Source: Pelargonium cotyledonis
Taxonomy: Eukaryota; Streptophyta; Magnoliopsida; Geraniales; Geraniaceae
Length of the DNA: 64,000 nucleotides
Direction: 5' to 3'
NCBI GenBank assembly: GCA_036897625.1
Contig: JAYMTA010000017.1
Span: 45,430 to 109,429 of the forward strand
Both the position numbers and the translations under genes were made by a program. Below are positions 48,401 through 61,928 of this stretch, piece after piece (the stretch's first letter is position 1; every line of letters begins with the position of its first letter). Below the pieces are notes generated by a model. The model saw only the letters and a program-made list of their open reading frames with translations, was not told the origin of the DNA and did not search any database.

Positions 48401-49668
48401 GTTGAATGGTCTTTGTCAAAGTCTACCTATCTAAAATTGCTCGGATCTAGTGTTGGTTTCATTGACCAAGAAAGCGTGCTCGAATTGTTTCATCGTGAGT
48501 AACCCTAGTAAAAAGAGATGCTCTTCCTGATATTAATACTCAATATGGTCAAAACTCAAGGATCTAAGCTTCGTGGGCCTCCTTTATTAGAGCTCTGGTT
48601 AATGTTACGTCATCGTGTGAAATAGTTATTTTCCCTTCTCAAGACAAGTCAGCCTTACTAAATGCCTCTAGATACGAGCTTCGATAGGTGAGGTAAAAAC
48701 CTGTACTTGGGGCAATCTCCCGAATGAGGAAGTCCTTTAAGGAAAGCTTTTAGTTTATTCATTGTAGGGGTCTCGCTTATTAAAGTTAGAGAGTCAATAT
48801 CCATCCAGAAAAGAAGGACTAAGCTACTTAGTTTAGAAACCGATGGTATTCCGTGTACTTTAGCTTTTAACCACGAGTAGGAACCTTACATATATATATT
48901 TGTAAAACGGTCCTTCCCGAATTTTCCCAGAATCTTTTAATTTAGTTTATTGAGTTCTCAGTATCAGAAAAGTGCATCACGGGTTTTTATTTATAAACCT
49001 TCTTAGACTTGAAAAAGAAAAAGTTTTGTTAAATAAGCAGGAAACTCTTGTACTAGCTAGTTAAAACACAAATAAAAAAGACTCTCAAAACCTTAAATTC
49101 TCTGGCCTAATAAACTAAAGGAGGTCTAGAAAGTACTTATAAGTGACCCATCCTTTGACGCTTAATTCAATATTATATAAATCTACTGGCACTTCACAGT
49201 CAGCAGACTTACTTCTCCACGGAGCCTATACTAATACTAATTATCAAGGAAAGCTGCCAATTCAGAAAGAAGTAATATAGCTAGATTCTAGGAAGGATTT
49301 AATACTAAGTTTAGGGTATTCCTTTTTATGAGAGCTTGTAAAAAAGTGCTAGGTGTTATCCTGTGTGAAGGATTAAGCAAATAATCTAGTATGATAGGAG
49401 ATAGAAGAACCTTGTGTGATAGTCTAAAAATTTGCATTATTTGTAGTATTTTTATAAGGGATATTCTATTCTTAGTAATCCCTAGGAGTCTCTAACTGCC
49501 CAATTCCAAGTATTTTACTAATTTGTTCGTATAAAGCAAGTCGAGGAAAGGCTTCTATTTATCTGTATTATATTTAACGAGGTTGTACATGTTCCTACCC
49601 GAGGTTTTCCGGATTACACTAAACGAAAAGAAGAGTGCTTTTTTATAGAGCTTTTTTCTCTTTATTCT
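36401..49668. other. Long AT-rich non-coding spacer
   Basis: About 13 kb with no recognised gene. ORFs of 60-73 codons at 37565 (GTG start), 41136 (ATG start) and 48314 (TTG start) match no family I know. A weak tRNA-like pair of motifs occurs at 46936-47015. Around 48300-48510 G+C is locally higher but no protein or RNA is recognised. GAGCTC cores are frequent at 46.4-46.9 kb. Confidence 0.5.
40960..40976. repeat. (AT)n microsatellite
   Basis: About eight TA units in a row, a simple repeat. Confidence 0.9.
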
Positions 49669-49702
49669 GTGGATATACCTCAACGTAAGGTTTCATATCC
49701 AC
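49669..49702. other. Bulged 12-bp hairpin
   Basis: GTGGATAT pairs with ATATCCAC and the inner ACCT with AGGT around a 7-nt loop, with a 3-nt bulge (TTC) on the 3' side. This is one of the most stable folds seen by eye in the spacer. The function is unknown. Confidence 0.55.
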
Positions 49703-50798
49703 CGTTAAGAGATAGCTAAGCCCTTTTTAAGTTTATTTGGTTTATGGAATATCCGGATATTAGGTCACCATTACATCACTTTTGGCTCCATACATAATAT
49801 CACAATTAACTGAGGTCTTTCAGGTCATGAGTTGCTCTTTTTCTTTTTTGCAAAAACAAACTTCTTTAAATAAACCAAAGATCCCACTCGAGTTTATCGT
49901 CAAAGTCCCGGACTAAAAGAAGCTTCCTTAACAGCGTGCACCTACTAAACAGGGGCTCTTCTTATAAGGTAGTCAGTCGTGAACCCCCTACTATGCTAAA
50001 GCATACCTTGTTACTTGATTCAGATCTGGAATATAGGTAAACTCCTTCCTTAATCGGACTCTCCCCTTTGCAGTTACGAAACTTACAAAAGTATTCCCTC
50101 GTATAAAGCTAGGCAGGATAGATACCTAGTCTAAGAATGAAACTAAACTTGTGATTCACTAGCCCCTAAAAATATAAGGAGGACAATCAAAAGCTCTAAA
50201 AGTAAGAACTTTTTAGTAGATAGAATATTCTCTGTTATTCTGAAACCCCGAATTTTGTACCAAGTGTGGTATCCAGGAGGGTAAGTCGAAAAAGGGTTGC
50301 TATCAAAAAAAACACGTGCGGTATCTAAAATTAGCAGTACTCTTTTTACTTCTTTGCTATCCAAACTACTACCTGATCCTAAATTTTTTTGTGTTAGTTC
50401 CTAATTAACAGAGATAACTTCGGATATATTTTATATTTTATATAGTATGAACTTCTAATCTATTCTTAACTTCAAAAAGCATAGCTTTAGTAAAGGATTT
50501 TCCTAAGAAGCGAGTCTCTCAGATTGGTTTTCCTTTTCTGTCTAATTTTATAGGCAGAGCTAAGAGCAAAGTACTAACACTGATTAACCCAGTCAATTCA
50601 ACAAAGAATTATTTGACTTTTTAAACTGCCAACCCTTATCTTTATATTTTGAGTTATTCGGAGAGTTCCATTTACAAGGCTTATCCGGAGCTTTTAATGA
50701 ATTCCAAGAGAAAAACTCAAGTATTGCTCCAGATACTAAAGATTGTGTAACTAAAGGGTGAAGGTACTCATGGTATTAAAATATTTACCGGATTTAGA

Positions 50799-50819
50799 CT
50801 ACTATCCTTTGGGTAGTAG
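50799..50819. other. 8-bp hairpin
   Basis: CTACTATC and GGTAGTAG pair (one T-G) around a CTTTG loop. It is isolated, with no gene adjoining. Confidence 0.45.
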
Positions 50820-51649
50820 ATTCTGGATTACTTACTAATAAAAGGGAAACTGCTCAGAGGAGAGTCAACACTCAATTACTATTTAACTACATATTGATAT
50901 AGACAATTTAAAATATATATAAAAGGAATCTTTAATACTAGAACCTAAAAGAAAAATAGGTAGCATTCACAGATATTTAAATACCGGCAGTTTAAGAAAG
51001 CCTTGCAAATTCTTAGGAATAATACTGTACTAGGGGCCCCCTTTCCATGAAGAGAGAGGTCTCCTAATACCTTATCTAAACCTAACCTGATTAGACAAAT
51101 ACAAATAGTTAACCAACTTACCAGGAAGCCCTTGCTCAGTGTGACTATAATAAGGATATTCAATATAAATCTTTGTAATGTTAAGGGTTTCTTTCTAATA
51201 GTAGAAAAGGAGTCCCTTAATTGTAACTACATAGAATCCTTTTTTAGACCACCGCGGGATCCTAGTTATGATTATGTTATACTGCGGCAAAAAACTCTAG
51301 AAATGAAAGCTTCAGAAACCATTGGGATATACCTTTTACTAGACTTCTGTAGTAAGAAGACACCAAAACTCTTCAGAGCACCATGAAACAAGTGAACCTC
51401 TAAGTACTTTAGAAACCCCATTCCTGAAACCTGGAAACGGGCACCCTTAGACTTTAATTCCTTGTAGCCTCTCGTACCTACACCTTTCTTACTTTACTAG
51501 AATTGTTAGAACCTGTCAGGCAGCTAGACTTTATCCACTAAAAAACTTAAAAACTTTCTTTTTAGATCCAATCTTGCACTTGCCGAGTTAACCCGAAACA
51601 AAGGAGTAAACCCTGGCTTGTCTCAATATCAAGTATTCATATTAAGTAA
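50820..51649. other. AT-rich non-coding spacer
   Basis: Overlapping frames on both strands (50945-51163 minus, 51132-51386 plus) resemble no known family. Nothing is recognised. Confidence 0.45.
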
Positions 51650-51707
51650 GGGTAGGATTTGAACCTGTGCCAGTTGTCATATCAAGCGGATGCTCTACCA
51701 CGTAAAA
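51650..51707 (-). pseudogene. tRNA-like remnant (possibly trnV-derived)
   Basis: Minus-strand ACGTGGTAGAGCATCCGCTT then GATATGAC and GGCACAGGTTCAAATCC, at normal tRNA spacing. The centre resembles plastid-type trnV(GAC), which has GCGGTAGAGTGTCACCTTGACGTG. The T-stem pairs at 3 of 5 positions. Decayed; the assignment is tentative. Confidence 0.45.
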
Positions 51708-53828
51708 GCTATTGAGGAAGACAGCTAAGGAACTCTTTCCTCATCTCTATACTCTGTTCATTTATTTAGGAGCTTTAAGACTGTTAAATAGGAGCGAGAG
51801 ACCAGAGGAAAAATAAGAGTTAAAAAGCCTAAGTAATGGGTGCATAGACGAGAACTCTTTTTATCGAAATAATAAAAGAGAGGGTACTCTATAAGTTATT
51901 CTTGCGTTCTTGGTAAAGTTCACATGTAGTAGGATCATTGAACCTAGTAATTCGCATTATACCCCTATTATATTTTAATATACTCGCGCCGCAGAGGGTA
52001 ATTTTATGTATATGAATACCTACGAACAGAATCCGTACGCTATAAGAAGACGATAGCTACTAAGATCCAGGCTAAGAGTAGAGAGGTCTTGAGAAAAGGT
52101 GTAGCTCTTAGGAAGATACCGAATTCAGGGATACAGAGTCAAACTTTTCTCCTAATATAATGCGATTTGCAAAGAATAAACAAGATTTATAGCCCGAGGC
52201 CTGTGTCAAAAACCCACAAATTACTAAGTCTAAATTCCACTCTATAATTTGCTGGGGTTATCTTTTCCCGGAGTCTCTGTTCCATGAGCTACTTTCTTCA
52301 GAAGGGAACTCTATATTTTAAAGAATCAATTAACTAAAGCTTTGTAAATATGTAGCATAAATAATTAAATACGACTTGGAAGGACTCGTACTGGGTCTTG
52401 AAAAGAGAGAGGAGTGATCCTTAGTTATTAGTTTTTAATCCATACAAAAAGGAAACCTTTAGAAGTTTTTTTCATCTAGTAGTATGTTATGCAATTCAAA
52501 GTAATACCTTTTCTTAAAAAGGAATTGAGTCAATAGAGGTGTGTTTGATAGTTTAAAGTCCTTTCTACGATAGCTCCAGTATATATTTAACTTTACAAAG
52601 AATCCTATTGTAAGCACTTATCCTTAACTGAAAAAAAAAAAAGAGTTACCTTTGTATATCTAACTACTACAAGTTATTGTATCGTATTGTAATTGAATAT
52701 AACGAGAATCTAACAAAAATAGCGGGCGTCTTGAAATGGTATTCGGTCCGCTCTGACTTCAATAATAAGGAATCCTAGAACATATTCCATCGATGGACGA
52801 GAAGAAGTGATATTCTATTCTCTTGATAAAACATAGGATCTAACTAAAGAGTACCGAGAGGAGTAAGTGCTTTCTCTTTATCTCTCCCTACTTTCTAGAC
52901 CTGGAGCTAAGGGCGTAAGAGTTACTATAAACTTGAATTGTTCTTGGGACTTCTTACACTCACACCTGATCAGATAGGAAAACTTCCAAACAAATGACTT
53001 CGCTTTCTATTTCAACAAAGGAAATTTCTTAAGATAGATAAATTTCAAGGGTTTTATTATAAAGTTTTTATATCAAGGCATAACTTTCTGAGTTCTTTTA
53101 GTTATGAAATGTTGCGATTCTTAATTTAAAATAGAATTAGTCTTAGCATTCCAATTCTTTAAATTATCTTATTCACGGAAACTCCCTGTATCTAGCAAAA
53201 AATAGGTTAAATGGACACAAGACAGAACTGAAGTAACGTACTCATAATGGATTATATAATGAAAACGGTTAAAAGAATCTAAGACTACCCCATCTAAAGT
53301 GAGAGTTTTTGTTAGTTTTCTCAAAGGAATTCCTAAACTTAGATTTCCTCTCTTATTTCTTAAAGTAAGGATACGAGAACCTGGCGAGGCTTATATATTA
53401 AGTGTTTATTATGAATAGATTTGCTGTGTTTCCATACATGTAAATTTCACAATATGTGTGAACTCTGAGTTTGCTCAATAAACATAAGTACAGATCAAGC
53501 AAGACGATACAAGAATATTTACTTTTGTCAGAATCGAGTAATTCCAAAACAGTCCAAGTCCTAAACTTTAATAAACTCCAATACACAGCCAAGAAAATGA
53601 ATAGAATAGAGAAATTGGTAATTACCTAACTAATAAAAATTCAATAGCAAACCGGGAGAGGGGAGATCCTAAGTATGAGAATCCAGGTTTAAAGCCTATG
53701 CTCAAAAAGGACGGTGCAGTCGTATGTCAATAGAAAAAGATATACTAGAAACGTCGACAACAAAGTAGAGCCGTTCAGGAAACGTGGAGTAATCCGGTCG
53801 AACCCCTTTCGAATTTATTGTACACTTA
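51708..53828. other. AT-rich non-coding spacer
   Basis: No open frame of note and no RNA gene recognised. Confidence 0.5.
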
Positions 53829-53885
53829 TAAGTAGCTTTGAACCAATGACACAACACTTTTCAGTCCTGTGTCCTTCTTAACAAG
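53829..53885 (-). pseudogene. trnF: trnF(GAA) 3'-half remnant
   Basis: Minus-strand GGACTGAAAA is followed by TTGTGTCATTGGTTCAAAG, matching plant mitochondrial trnF (GGACTGAAAATCC and TTGTGTCAGTGGTTCGAATC). The anticodon loop CTGAAAA with GAA is intact, but the 3' anticodon strand (GTGTT) no longer pairs with AGGAC. The D-arm is reduced to GTTAAGAAGG, and the T-stem 3' strand is mutated. This is the clearest trnF relic in the window. Confidence 0.6.
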
Positions 53886-56572
53886 GATCTCTATCTTAGG
53901 AATTAGCTGATCCTTATGTAGTCTATAGTTACAGTAATAAAAGATGCCTTTCTTCTTTAGAAGTAGCCAACCGAAGTTCGTATTGTACAAAAACTTCCTT
54001 AAGAATTCCCGTGCTTTTTACTTCAGAATTAGACTCCTTTTGGGTTTGAGAGACCCTAAACTGTTTTTGAAACACCCGTGGATTCCTAAGGTATGCCTGT
54101 ATATATTCTAAAGTCCCGGTTTTACCAAAGTTTCATACTTATGGATCCCGTCGAAAAGGGGGTGGCCTGGATGACAAGGAAAAAACTACAATCGACCCGC
54201 CCAGACTAGAAAAACCCAGTAAGGATCCCCTAAAAGATAACCCGGAGAAGTCGAAATCTCTATTTAAGAGAGCGGGTGCAACTCTCACCAAAGTAATATT
54301 CAGTCAGAAAAATATAGGAAATTTGGGGTCTCGTTTCATTAAAAGCGTAAAAAAGATACTCTAGAATTGAAGGGAATGCCCCGGGATCTCTGGCTACGAC
54401 TTTTTTAATATAAGTAAGAACTAAGTTCTTTTTTTTCTTTTAGTGAATATACCCTTAGATAGTCTAACTATAATATTCTAACTCAGGAATCCACCCCAAG
54501 CTAAACTATGTTTAAAACAGGCTTATTTTGATAATAAAGATTCTTTTTGTAATTTAGCAATTAACCTCACACGGCGGTACCACATTTTAGGTATCCCTTT
54601 TCCCAAACATCAATATCTAAAACTGCACCACTTATAAAAGGATAAAATTGTATACAAATACGAACTTTTTGAATATAAAAGTTATAGTAAATTTTGTTAA
54701 CTATGCCAATCTGAACGTTTGCACCACAAGTATATCCGTTAGAAGGAAGGCATATTTCTTCTTGAAATGTCTGTATTTAGCTATTTAGCTCATACTAAGC
54801 CCGATCTTTTTAAATCGACCCAACCCTCTTATGGCACTTTCTAGGCTAGATCCAGCATTCTCTTTTTTTTCTTATTTTGTACACGCGAGGGCCTAATATA
54901 GGAGTAGGGAGTATAAGATTTCCTAAAAATTAAAGAGATATAGAAACCGCACGTAGAAGGCCTTAGATTTGGCACCGTTGAGGAAGCCCCACTTTTATTT
55001 CGTTTGGTATAGTTTAATGCGTAAAAACTTCACCGGGGTCCCGTGTTACCGAAGAGTTAAATTATATACTTTTTTTTTGAAAACTCCTACAGCAACTTTT
55101 GATTATTTACATTATCCCCACCCCTCGATTAATTAGAAGGCTTCCTTAAACCGGTTCGTTCCAGATAAAAGTAAAAAAGCACCCTTTTCAGTATGCCAGG
55201 ATTGTACTAAAGAGCAGAATTTTATTACTTAACCAAATAGATAGATTAGAGCAGTGTTCTAGATTCCTATTTAACTCTAGGATGAGCCATTTCCTATATT
55301 TCAAATACAAGATTAAAGGTGTTAGTCAAGAGATATTCACAAGTTTCGTATTTGAGAAAACTTGAGTCATTTATATATTATAAGGGCTTGACTTTTTATA
55401 TTTATAAGTGTGCTCGTGATAAATTAAAGCATCCCTAGGGACATAATAAGAAGGATTTCTATAAATAAGTTTAGAATGTTACAACTCTATTGTGTAGGAT
55501 ATACCAGACCAAGAGAAACCTCGATTTGACTATACATATGCCCATACCTACAAGCTTTTACCAATCTGAAAAAGCGATCACTTAGCTAACGGACCAATGC
55601 CTTGAATTTCTGGTTTTTATCAAGCCATCATATCAATTCTTGAACTATACAAAAAGTAACTCTAGCTTTTTTTTCTCATCGAGAAGTGGAAGTAAGCTTA
55701 GTTACCCGTTCCCAACTCTCTCCAATTAAAGGGAACTCAGCAGCTGGGAGTTATTAAATTTAGGACAAAGAGGATAAACTAACTAAAAGGGTGGCAAAAC
55801 TGCCCTCAACTTATCCTTAGTAATCAATCTTGGGGCAGTGGTCTGAGAACACGGGGCACTGCTTTTTGAATCAGGAAACTCTACTTTTAAAAACAGGAAT
55901 CCGTTGTAGGGTTTACCCTTTGTAACTTCTCTTCATATATTAGTTAGGAAACGGGTCCGATTACGTAGAACTGCGTATATTGAGTATTCTAAACAAAGCT
56001 CTCACTCTGGAGGATAAATTCTATTTCAAAGAGTTTCCAAGGCTACCTTGCCCCCTAACTAGGTCCGAAAGGGTTCTTTTATCACTTGCTTAAGTGAACC
56101 CCATGTTCCCAAGTCTCGTTGCTACCTTCTTTTATTTATTATTAAGGGCCGCTTATGAGCAAACTCTATAACAAAAACCACAAGTGTTTGTCAAGCAAAG
56201 TTTATATTCCAAACTAAAGGGTTTTTTAGCCTTCGTTGTTAACCACAAAAGCAATTTAATAAGGGATTCTCCTTTATATCGAAATGTCTTTTAACTTTTG
56301 AGCTCTTCTTGGTTTGGTCGTAGACTTAGAGCTTCTATTTATAGTATATCGAGATCTTTCAATGAAGAGTGTATACTTGCCTTAGCTCTTATTAGACGCG
56401 GTTAGTTTTAAGATTACTTTTGTTCGAAAAAATTAGAGAATAGAGGCTTTCAAAAGGTTTTATATTATGGGTCCTTATTAACCTAGAATTTACATTGACG
56501 TAGCTGATCTAGGCTTGGGAGAATTAAGAAGAACGAGACTTATACGTACTTGTGATTAGTTTTGGAAAGATT
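53886..56572. other. AT-rich non-coding spacer
   Basis: No recognised gene. A stretch near 55830-55875 (GGGGCAGTGGTCTGAGAACA) looks faintly D-arm-like but has no T-arm. Confidence 0.45.
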
Positions 56573-56642
56573 GGGATTTTCAATTGGTTAGAGCACTGAC
56601 CTGTCAAGGCAGAGGTTGCGGGTTCGAGTCGCCAGTCCCGAC
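56573..56642 (+). pseudogene. trnD: trnD(GUC) pseudogene
   Basis: This is the best-preserved tRNA in the window. GGGATT, TTCAATTGGTTAGAGCA, the anticodon loop CTGTCAA (GUC), TTGCGGGTTCGAG and the acceptor end CAGTCCCGAC all match the plastid-derived trnD(GUC) found in many angiosperm mitochondria. Compared with it, four bases (GTAG) are missing at the acceptor/D-arm junction and two from the T-stem 3' strand. One anticodon-stem pair is A-G instead of C-G. These changes break the canonical cloverleaf, so it is probably not charged, although the anticodon and outer acceptor pairs survive. Confidence 0.75.
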
Positions 56643-59600
56643 AAAACACTTACAAACTACCCTTTTATGATTCTTTACAAAACACCCTATAGGACTCTTT
56701 TAAAAAAGCATAGCGTTACTTTGACGGGCTTTCTAAACAGCTGTTTCAAATAAAAGGTAAGAAACCCCTCTTTGGAAAATTATAAGATTAAGATAGTACC
56801 CAGTTCTTTCTTGGTGGACTAAACCTAAGGGAGTTTCTTTTTTTTATAAGTACCTAACAAAAACTACGATCTTAATTGAAACATACAATAAAAAGTCTAA
56901 TAAAACCTTTTTGGGATCTGGCTACTATACCTTTCTCCTTGTATTTTATCTTCGATAAGCCCATCATAATGGATTAAATATGGATATAAAGTCCTTCATT
57001 ACTTAGTAATTTTTGTGAGAGTACCGTAGAAATCCGTAGTGTGGCCCCTTTTCTGTAGTCACTCAAAGTTACTCTCTTAAATAGGGTCCATGATTTTCCT
57101 TTTTATCTAAGTAAATCTTATCCTAGTTTTACGTGGGTATTTCACAATAAAACCGCAGGAAATAACAGAACGTGGGAAAGAGGAAGACTTCGTCTTAATG
57201 TTTGAGGTAACTCGTATAATAGGATATAATACAAGAATTTGTCTTATAGTACCTATATTTAGGGTCTCAGGGAGTCCTACGAGTGTTTTTATTCGAGAGG
57301 TCCATATTATTCTAAAACGGGTTAAGAGCCGGAATATAAAGACCTAGAAATTACCCTTAAAGCTCTTCCAATGTCTCGAAAACGGAGAAAACGAGGTGCT
57401 GCTAAACGAAGCTGAATTTTATTCTATAATATTTAAATCCTGACAGATAAGCCTGAAAAAGTTTCCACTTCCTGTAGAAAGACTTGTAGTCTAAGGATTG
57501 TTGCCAATCACCAAAATAGGGATTAGTGTTTCCGTATAATTATATATAGTTATTTATATTGCTTATTCCGAAAAGACCCCTTATTCCACCCGTTGTTTGT
57601 CTAAGTTCCAGCTTTAACTAGGTATTTTTAACATAAAGAACAGAAATCTTTGTCACTGCCAAAGCCAAAGGGGGCGCCCTGTAACGATTTATACCCTATG
57701 AGTTAATTTTAAGTTTACCTCAAACTTTACTTTTTAAAACTATAGAGCACGCAATCCTAAAGTATTAATAGCATCCACAATAAAAGGGGCTCTCCCAGTA
57801 CTTTGGTTTACCGACTTTTTTGGATTGCACCGTATCCTAACCTACCATATGACCTCGCACAATACAGAATACAGACCTGATACTCATATAATGTCATACC
57901 AAAAGTAGATGTCAATTTCCTTAAATTCTCTATTCAAAATTTTATGCAAAGAGTTAAACTCAGTTTCTGCAGACTCCTCCATTTTACTGCCCGCTTTGCT
58001 AAGTTGTCAAAAATTTATATATCCGCTTTCACTTGTTCTAGGGGAGTGCCCTGAAAGAAGAGAGTACAACCTTTTTTAGATACCAATGTATTACCGACAT
58101 TCACAGGAGTGCTTATAAGTTAAAAATGCCCCTCGAGAAACCTAGTATGAATATTTAACCACAATTACCAACTAGTGTTAAAAGGATTTCCGTTTAATTT
58201 AAAGTCAAGGTTTTAGTCTAAACCAGGTTTTGCAATTACCGAAATCGTGTAGTATATATCCAAGCTTAGGGAGCTTTCGCGGTAAAGGCCTTTACTTTAA
58301 GCAAAAAAAAGAGGACCCCGGAAGGATAATAGTAACTTCATTAGCTAAATTCTTGCTTTTGAAAGGCTCTTACTTGAAAATCCTTAAGAAAAGAAATGAG
58401 AGGGCTCCCTGTTTCTTTTTTTATTTACTATACTTTATAAATAGAAGTGAGTAACCGTAACCGTTTCTATAAACTATTACTTTGTTATATTAGCTGCCCC
58501 CTCTTATTCCGACCCCTTTTTTAACCGTATTAGATAACTAGGGTTTTTATACAGTAAGTAACTTCTGCGGGTTTTTTATTAACTTAGTATGAGATTTAGC
58601 ATTAAGTTGTAGTAAATGGAGAATACCTGTAATTAAAAGGGTTTCTCGAGACTTCGCAACCCAGTGTAGTTTTTCCTATTAGGAATTTTCCTTGTTTCTA
58701 GTTTTTCATGGGTTACCCCGCGGGATAGTCTATATCGGAGATATCCTTGTGAGTCTCAGTACCTTGTGGATTTTGAAAGCGTAACTACAAATTCGACTTA
58801 TAGCAGGATACTACTAAATCCGTTACATTCTTAAAAGTAATAGCACATGTAATTCTACTGCGGCCTTTCGTTTAAATATCCAGTCAAGTAACACTAAGCA
58901 AAGTCCTTATTTAAGATTTTTCGTAATAAAAAAATAGATTAGAATCACAAAAATTGACTCAAATTTTAATCACAAGGAGTTTACAAGAGGAAGTCTCTTT
59001 ATAATATAAGTTTTATACACGCGTCTCACATTTATTTTCGCACGTAAACTCTGGAAACAAAGAAGGGGTTTGTTCTATCCTATCTACGAAGCAATCCGCC
59101 GACTAAAAGCTGAGAGTATCCTATTTGTTTGAAAAGCTTGGTGCTATTGTAGCTTTTATTATATCCGAAAACCGAGCCGATATTCTTGTAAAAGGCATTT
59201 GGAGTTACAGACTTCATAAAACAGAAAAAGGATACCTCAACTTGTGAAGATCTCCAGGATTGGCAGGACTAACCAAAAGAATTAGCCCTTTAATTAGGAG
59301 GTTTCCATAAATTAGTACTTTTTTATTTACTAAAATAAAAGGCAAAAGCTTAAATATGTTCACAAGGCACTTTAAATCATATAAATTTTTATCCATTCTG
59401 AATTATTGGGGGAGCCCTTCTTTTCTCTATTATCTTCTGGTTAAAACTCCCTGTTATGTGATCCGCCGGTTTTGAAGATTCAAAATACTGCAACTATAAC
59501 CGCAAACTAATTTCAAGAAGGTAAAAACTAGAATAAAAAATTCCTTAAATGTGCCTCTCTTTTTATTAACGACGCCCTTGATGGTATAAAAGTAGCAAGC

Positions 59601-61857
59601 TTAGATAGCTATAGTAACATAAAAAACTCCCAAGTTCCCAATCAATCCTATAAAACTGTTAACTACGGCAAGGAACTTTTATTACTATCAAACTGAACTT
59701 ATACTTTATACATTCAGCCCCAAAAATTAGGGCTCCATTTATTGGTATAACTAAAAAGGAATTTCGCAGAAAAATGTAGTAATAAAACACAAAAACAATT
59801 AAAGCTTTCCTTTTAGCAAACTATCAAGATTTCTTAAATCTTATATCTCGAAGAAGAACAAGGTTGTCACAAAATAACTAAGAAATAATGACAATGCGTA
59901 GGTCTAGGCTATAATAAAGAGTCGCTTATACCAGGGAATAACACTGAAGCCTTAATTCAAACAAAACCCTTTAATGGACACGCATATTTTACAGTGGGGC
60001 TTTTACTGCTACCTGAGATTAAACTTAAAAATAAGTGAGTAAATTCGGTTCTCAAAAGGGGTCACAAAAGAAGAAGAGTACTTTTATTACACAAGGCACG
60101 ACATAAGATCATAAGATACCTAACGAGAAAGGTTTGTAATATATCCCGAAAATTCCAGTATAATACAGATACTAAAACACCTTTCGTAGCTTAAGTTAGT
60201 ATAAAACAGACAAGAATTCACTTGTTTGACCTGAGATGCGAGAAATGCGAGGACTTAATATTGGTTTTCCTAGAGTTTTCGACTATCTCTAGTTTGTAAT
60301 TGTTTGAAACAGGACTCTTTGAAAAACTGAGAAAGCTCCTGAGATAGATTGGAGTACTACCTTTTCCTAGGATCTACCTTAATTGAGCAAGGTCCCTTGG
60401 TAAATTGGTATAAGTTCTTTATGTTTATGGGAGTTCCGCCAGGATATTTTGGATTTAGGAGCAGGTCCAGGAACCCACATCAAATCTAAAGGTATGCTAT
60501 AGAGAAGCCCTCCTTTTGCCTCGTGTTAACTTCTTAATTTTGAGGGGTGGTATCACTATTATATAAAAAAATGTAACAGGCGTGCCAGTTTTTGCGAAAT
60601 ATAAGAATTTTTAGTGTTGTAAGATAACCTTATTGAGGCATAAATTCAAACTTGATGGTGGTCCATTACGAAAATGGAAATGACAAATACAGTAGAACCG
60701 TTATAAAGAAATCCTTAGTGAAAGACTTCATAAAAGAATTCCGTATTAATTAACAACAGATCAAGTCCCTCTTTTTTACTGATAGGCACTTCACGGCGTA
60801 AGCTCTGAACGGATCTAGTTTTATTGTTTTTATAATATTAATATTAAAGGCATGCTAGTTAGTTGAATAATATTATTTCTCTTCTCTCTACTAAACCCAT
60901 TTGATAGCTAAAACTCTCGAACCAGGTCCTTGTTTTTGCATAGCATACGTAAAGTGGATCTAATTGTCAGTATAAAACTAGTAGGGAGTTTTCGGAAGGC
61001 ATAACCTTACTCTTTGATTCATTTGTTTGTACTATATAAGAGGAGCCTCAATCGAGCCTGGCATTCCCGCATAGGTTTGGTTGCTGTATTTTCATTGATC
61101 AGAAGTTTTATATAGGAGTTTTTTAGAGCTTAGACAACTAATTTAATATCTACTCATAAGAGGCTCTAGTCTCTCATTCTTGTAACCAGCCTAAAGGATA
61201 AAGCGTTCCGCTTGGAAAGGCGCGAGGCTGAAATGAATTTCTTTTCTTTAATAACTAAGCACTCTTGTTACTCCCATATATTTATTCTAATAATTATTTG
61301 TGTTATAAAGGCCATCACATACTGCTTGTACTGTGTGCACCTAATTTGTTTCGAAGAAGAGTCTAACTTTAGATAGATATAGTAAGAAGAAGTTTATTCC
61401 TATACTATTATACACAAACAAGGAGAAAGAAGAATGTACATCGAAGTTGAATAGTACATTACTTAATAATATATATATAAATAGCTCTAGACAAAATTCC
61501 TGTCACTCTGGTTTATATTGCAGAAACTCAATTCATAAAATTTTACAGAAAATGAGGGGTTATATCTACTAAGAAATTGAAAATCTCGGGATTTTTTTGT
61601 AGAGGTCCCCATTGGGAGTTGGGTTAGAACCGATCGAGATGGCTCTAGGTTAGGCATCGATTCAATTATTGACAGTTTGTTCCTTGTAATAATTGTTAAG
61701 TTGTACTTTAGTCGAAATTAGAGTTGGAAATTACGGGTAATCTATGGTAATTAGTTATGATTCTCATTTAGAATCCTAAGTCAACCTCTTTTATTCATAT
61801 AATATAGTAGCTTCCAAGATTGTTTATTAGGTATACCTTTTTTCGAACCCTTGGTGA
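56643..61857. other. AT-rich non-coding spacer
   Basis: No recognised gene. A tiny ATG frame at 57371-57415 encodes the basic peptide MSRKRRKRGAAKRS, too short to interpret. Frames at 58230-58454 (TTG start) and 59214-59396 resemble nothing known. Confidence 0.5.
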
Positions 61858-61928
61858 GTAATAGAACTCTGTTTGGTAGAACACAGGACTTAAGATACCT
61901 AGGTCAAAGGTTCCAGTCCACTTATTAT
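61858..61928 (+). pseudogene. tRNA-like remnant (trnW-like arms)
   Basis: TAGAACTCTGTTTGGTAGAAC resembles the unusual D-arm of trnW (TAGTTCAGTTCGGTAGAAC), and GTCAAAGGTTCCAGTCCAC its T-arm (GTCGTAGGTTCAAATCCTAC). The loop reads ACTTAAG instead of CTCCAAA and its stem does not pair. A remnant with moderate support. Confidence 0.4.

Noticed and set aside
48314-48502. 62-codon frame in a locally GC-richer stretch
   Set aside because: TTG start, no recognised family, and other frames through the same bases are equally uninformative.
53768-53800. Possible group II intron domain V (GAGCCGTTC ... CCGGTC)
   Set aside because: The stem fails at the third pair and the expected GAAA-capped hairpin is absent.
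57371-57415. Tiny basic peptide MSRKRRKRGAAKRS, ribosomal-protein-like
   Set aside because: Fourteen codons are too few, and no adjoining sequence extends it into a known protein.
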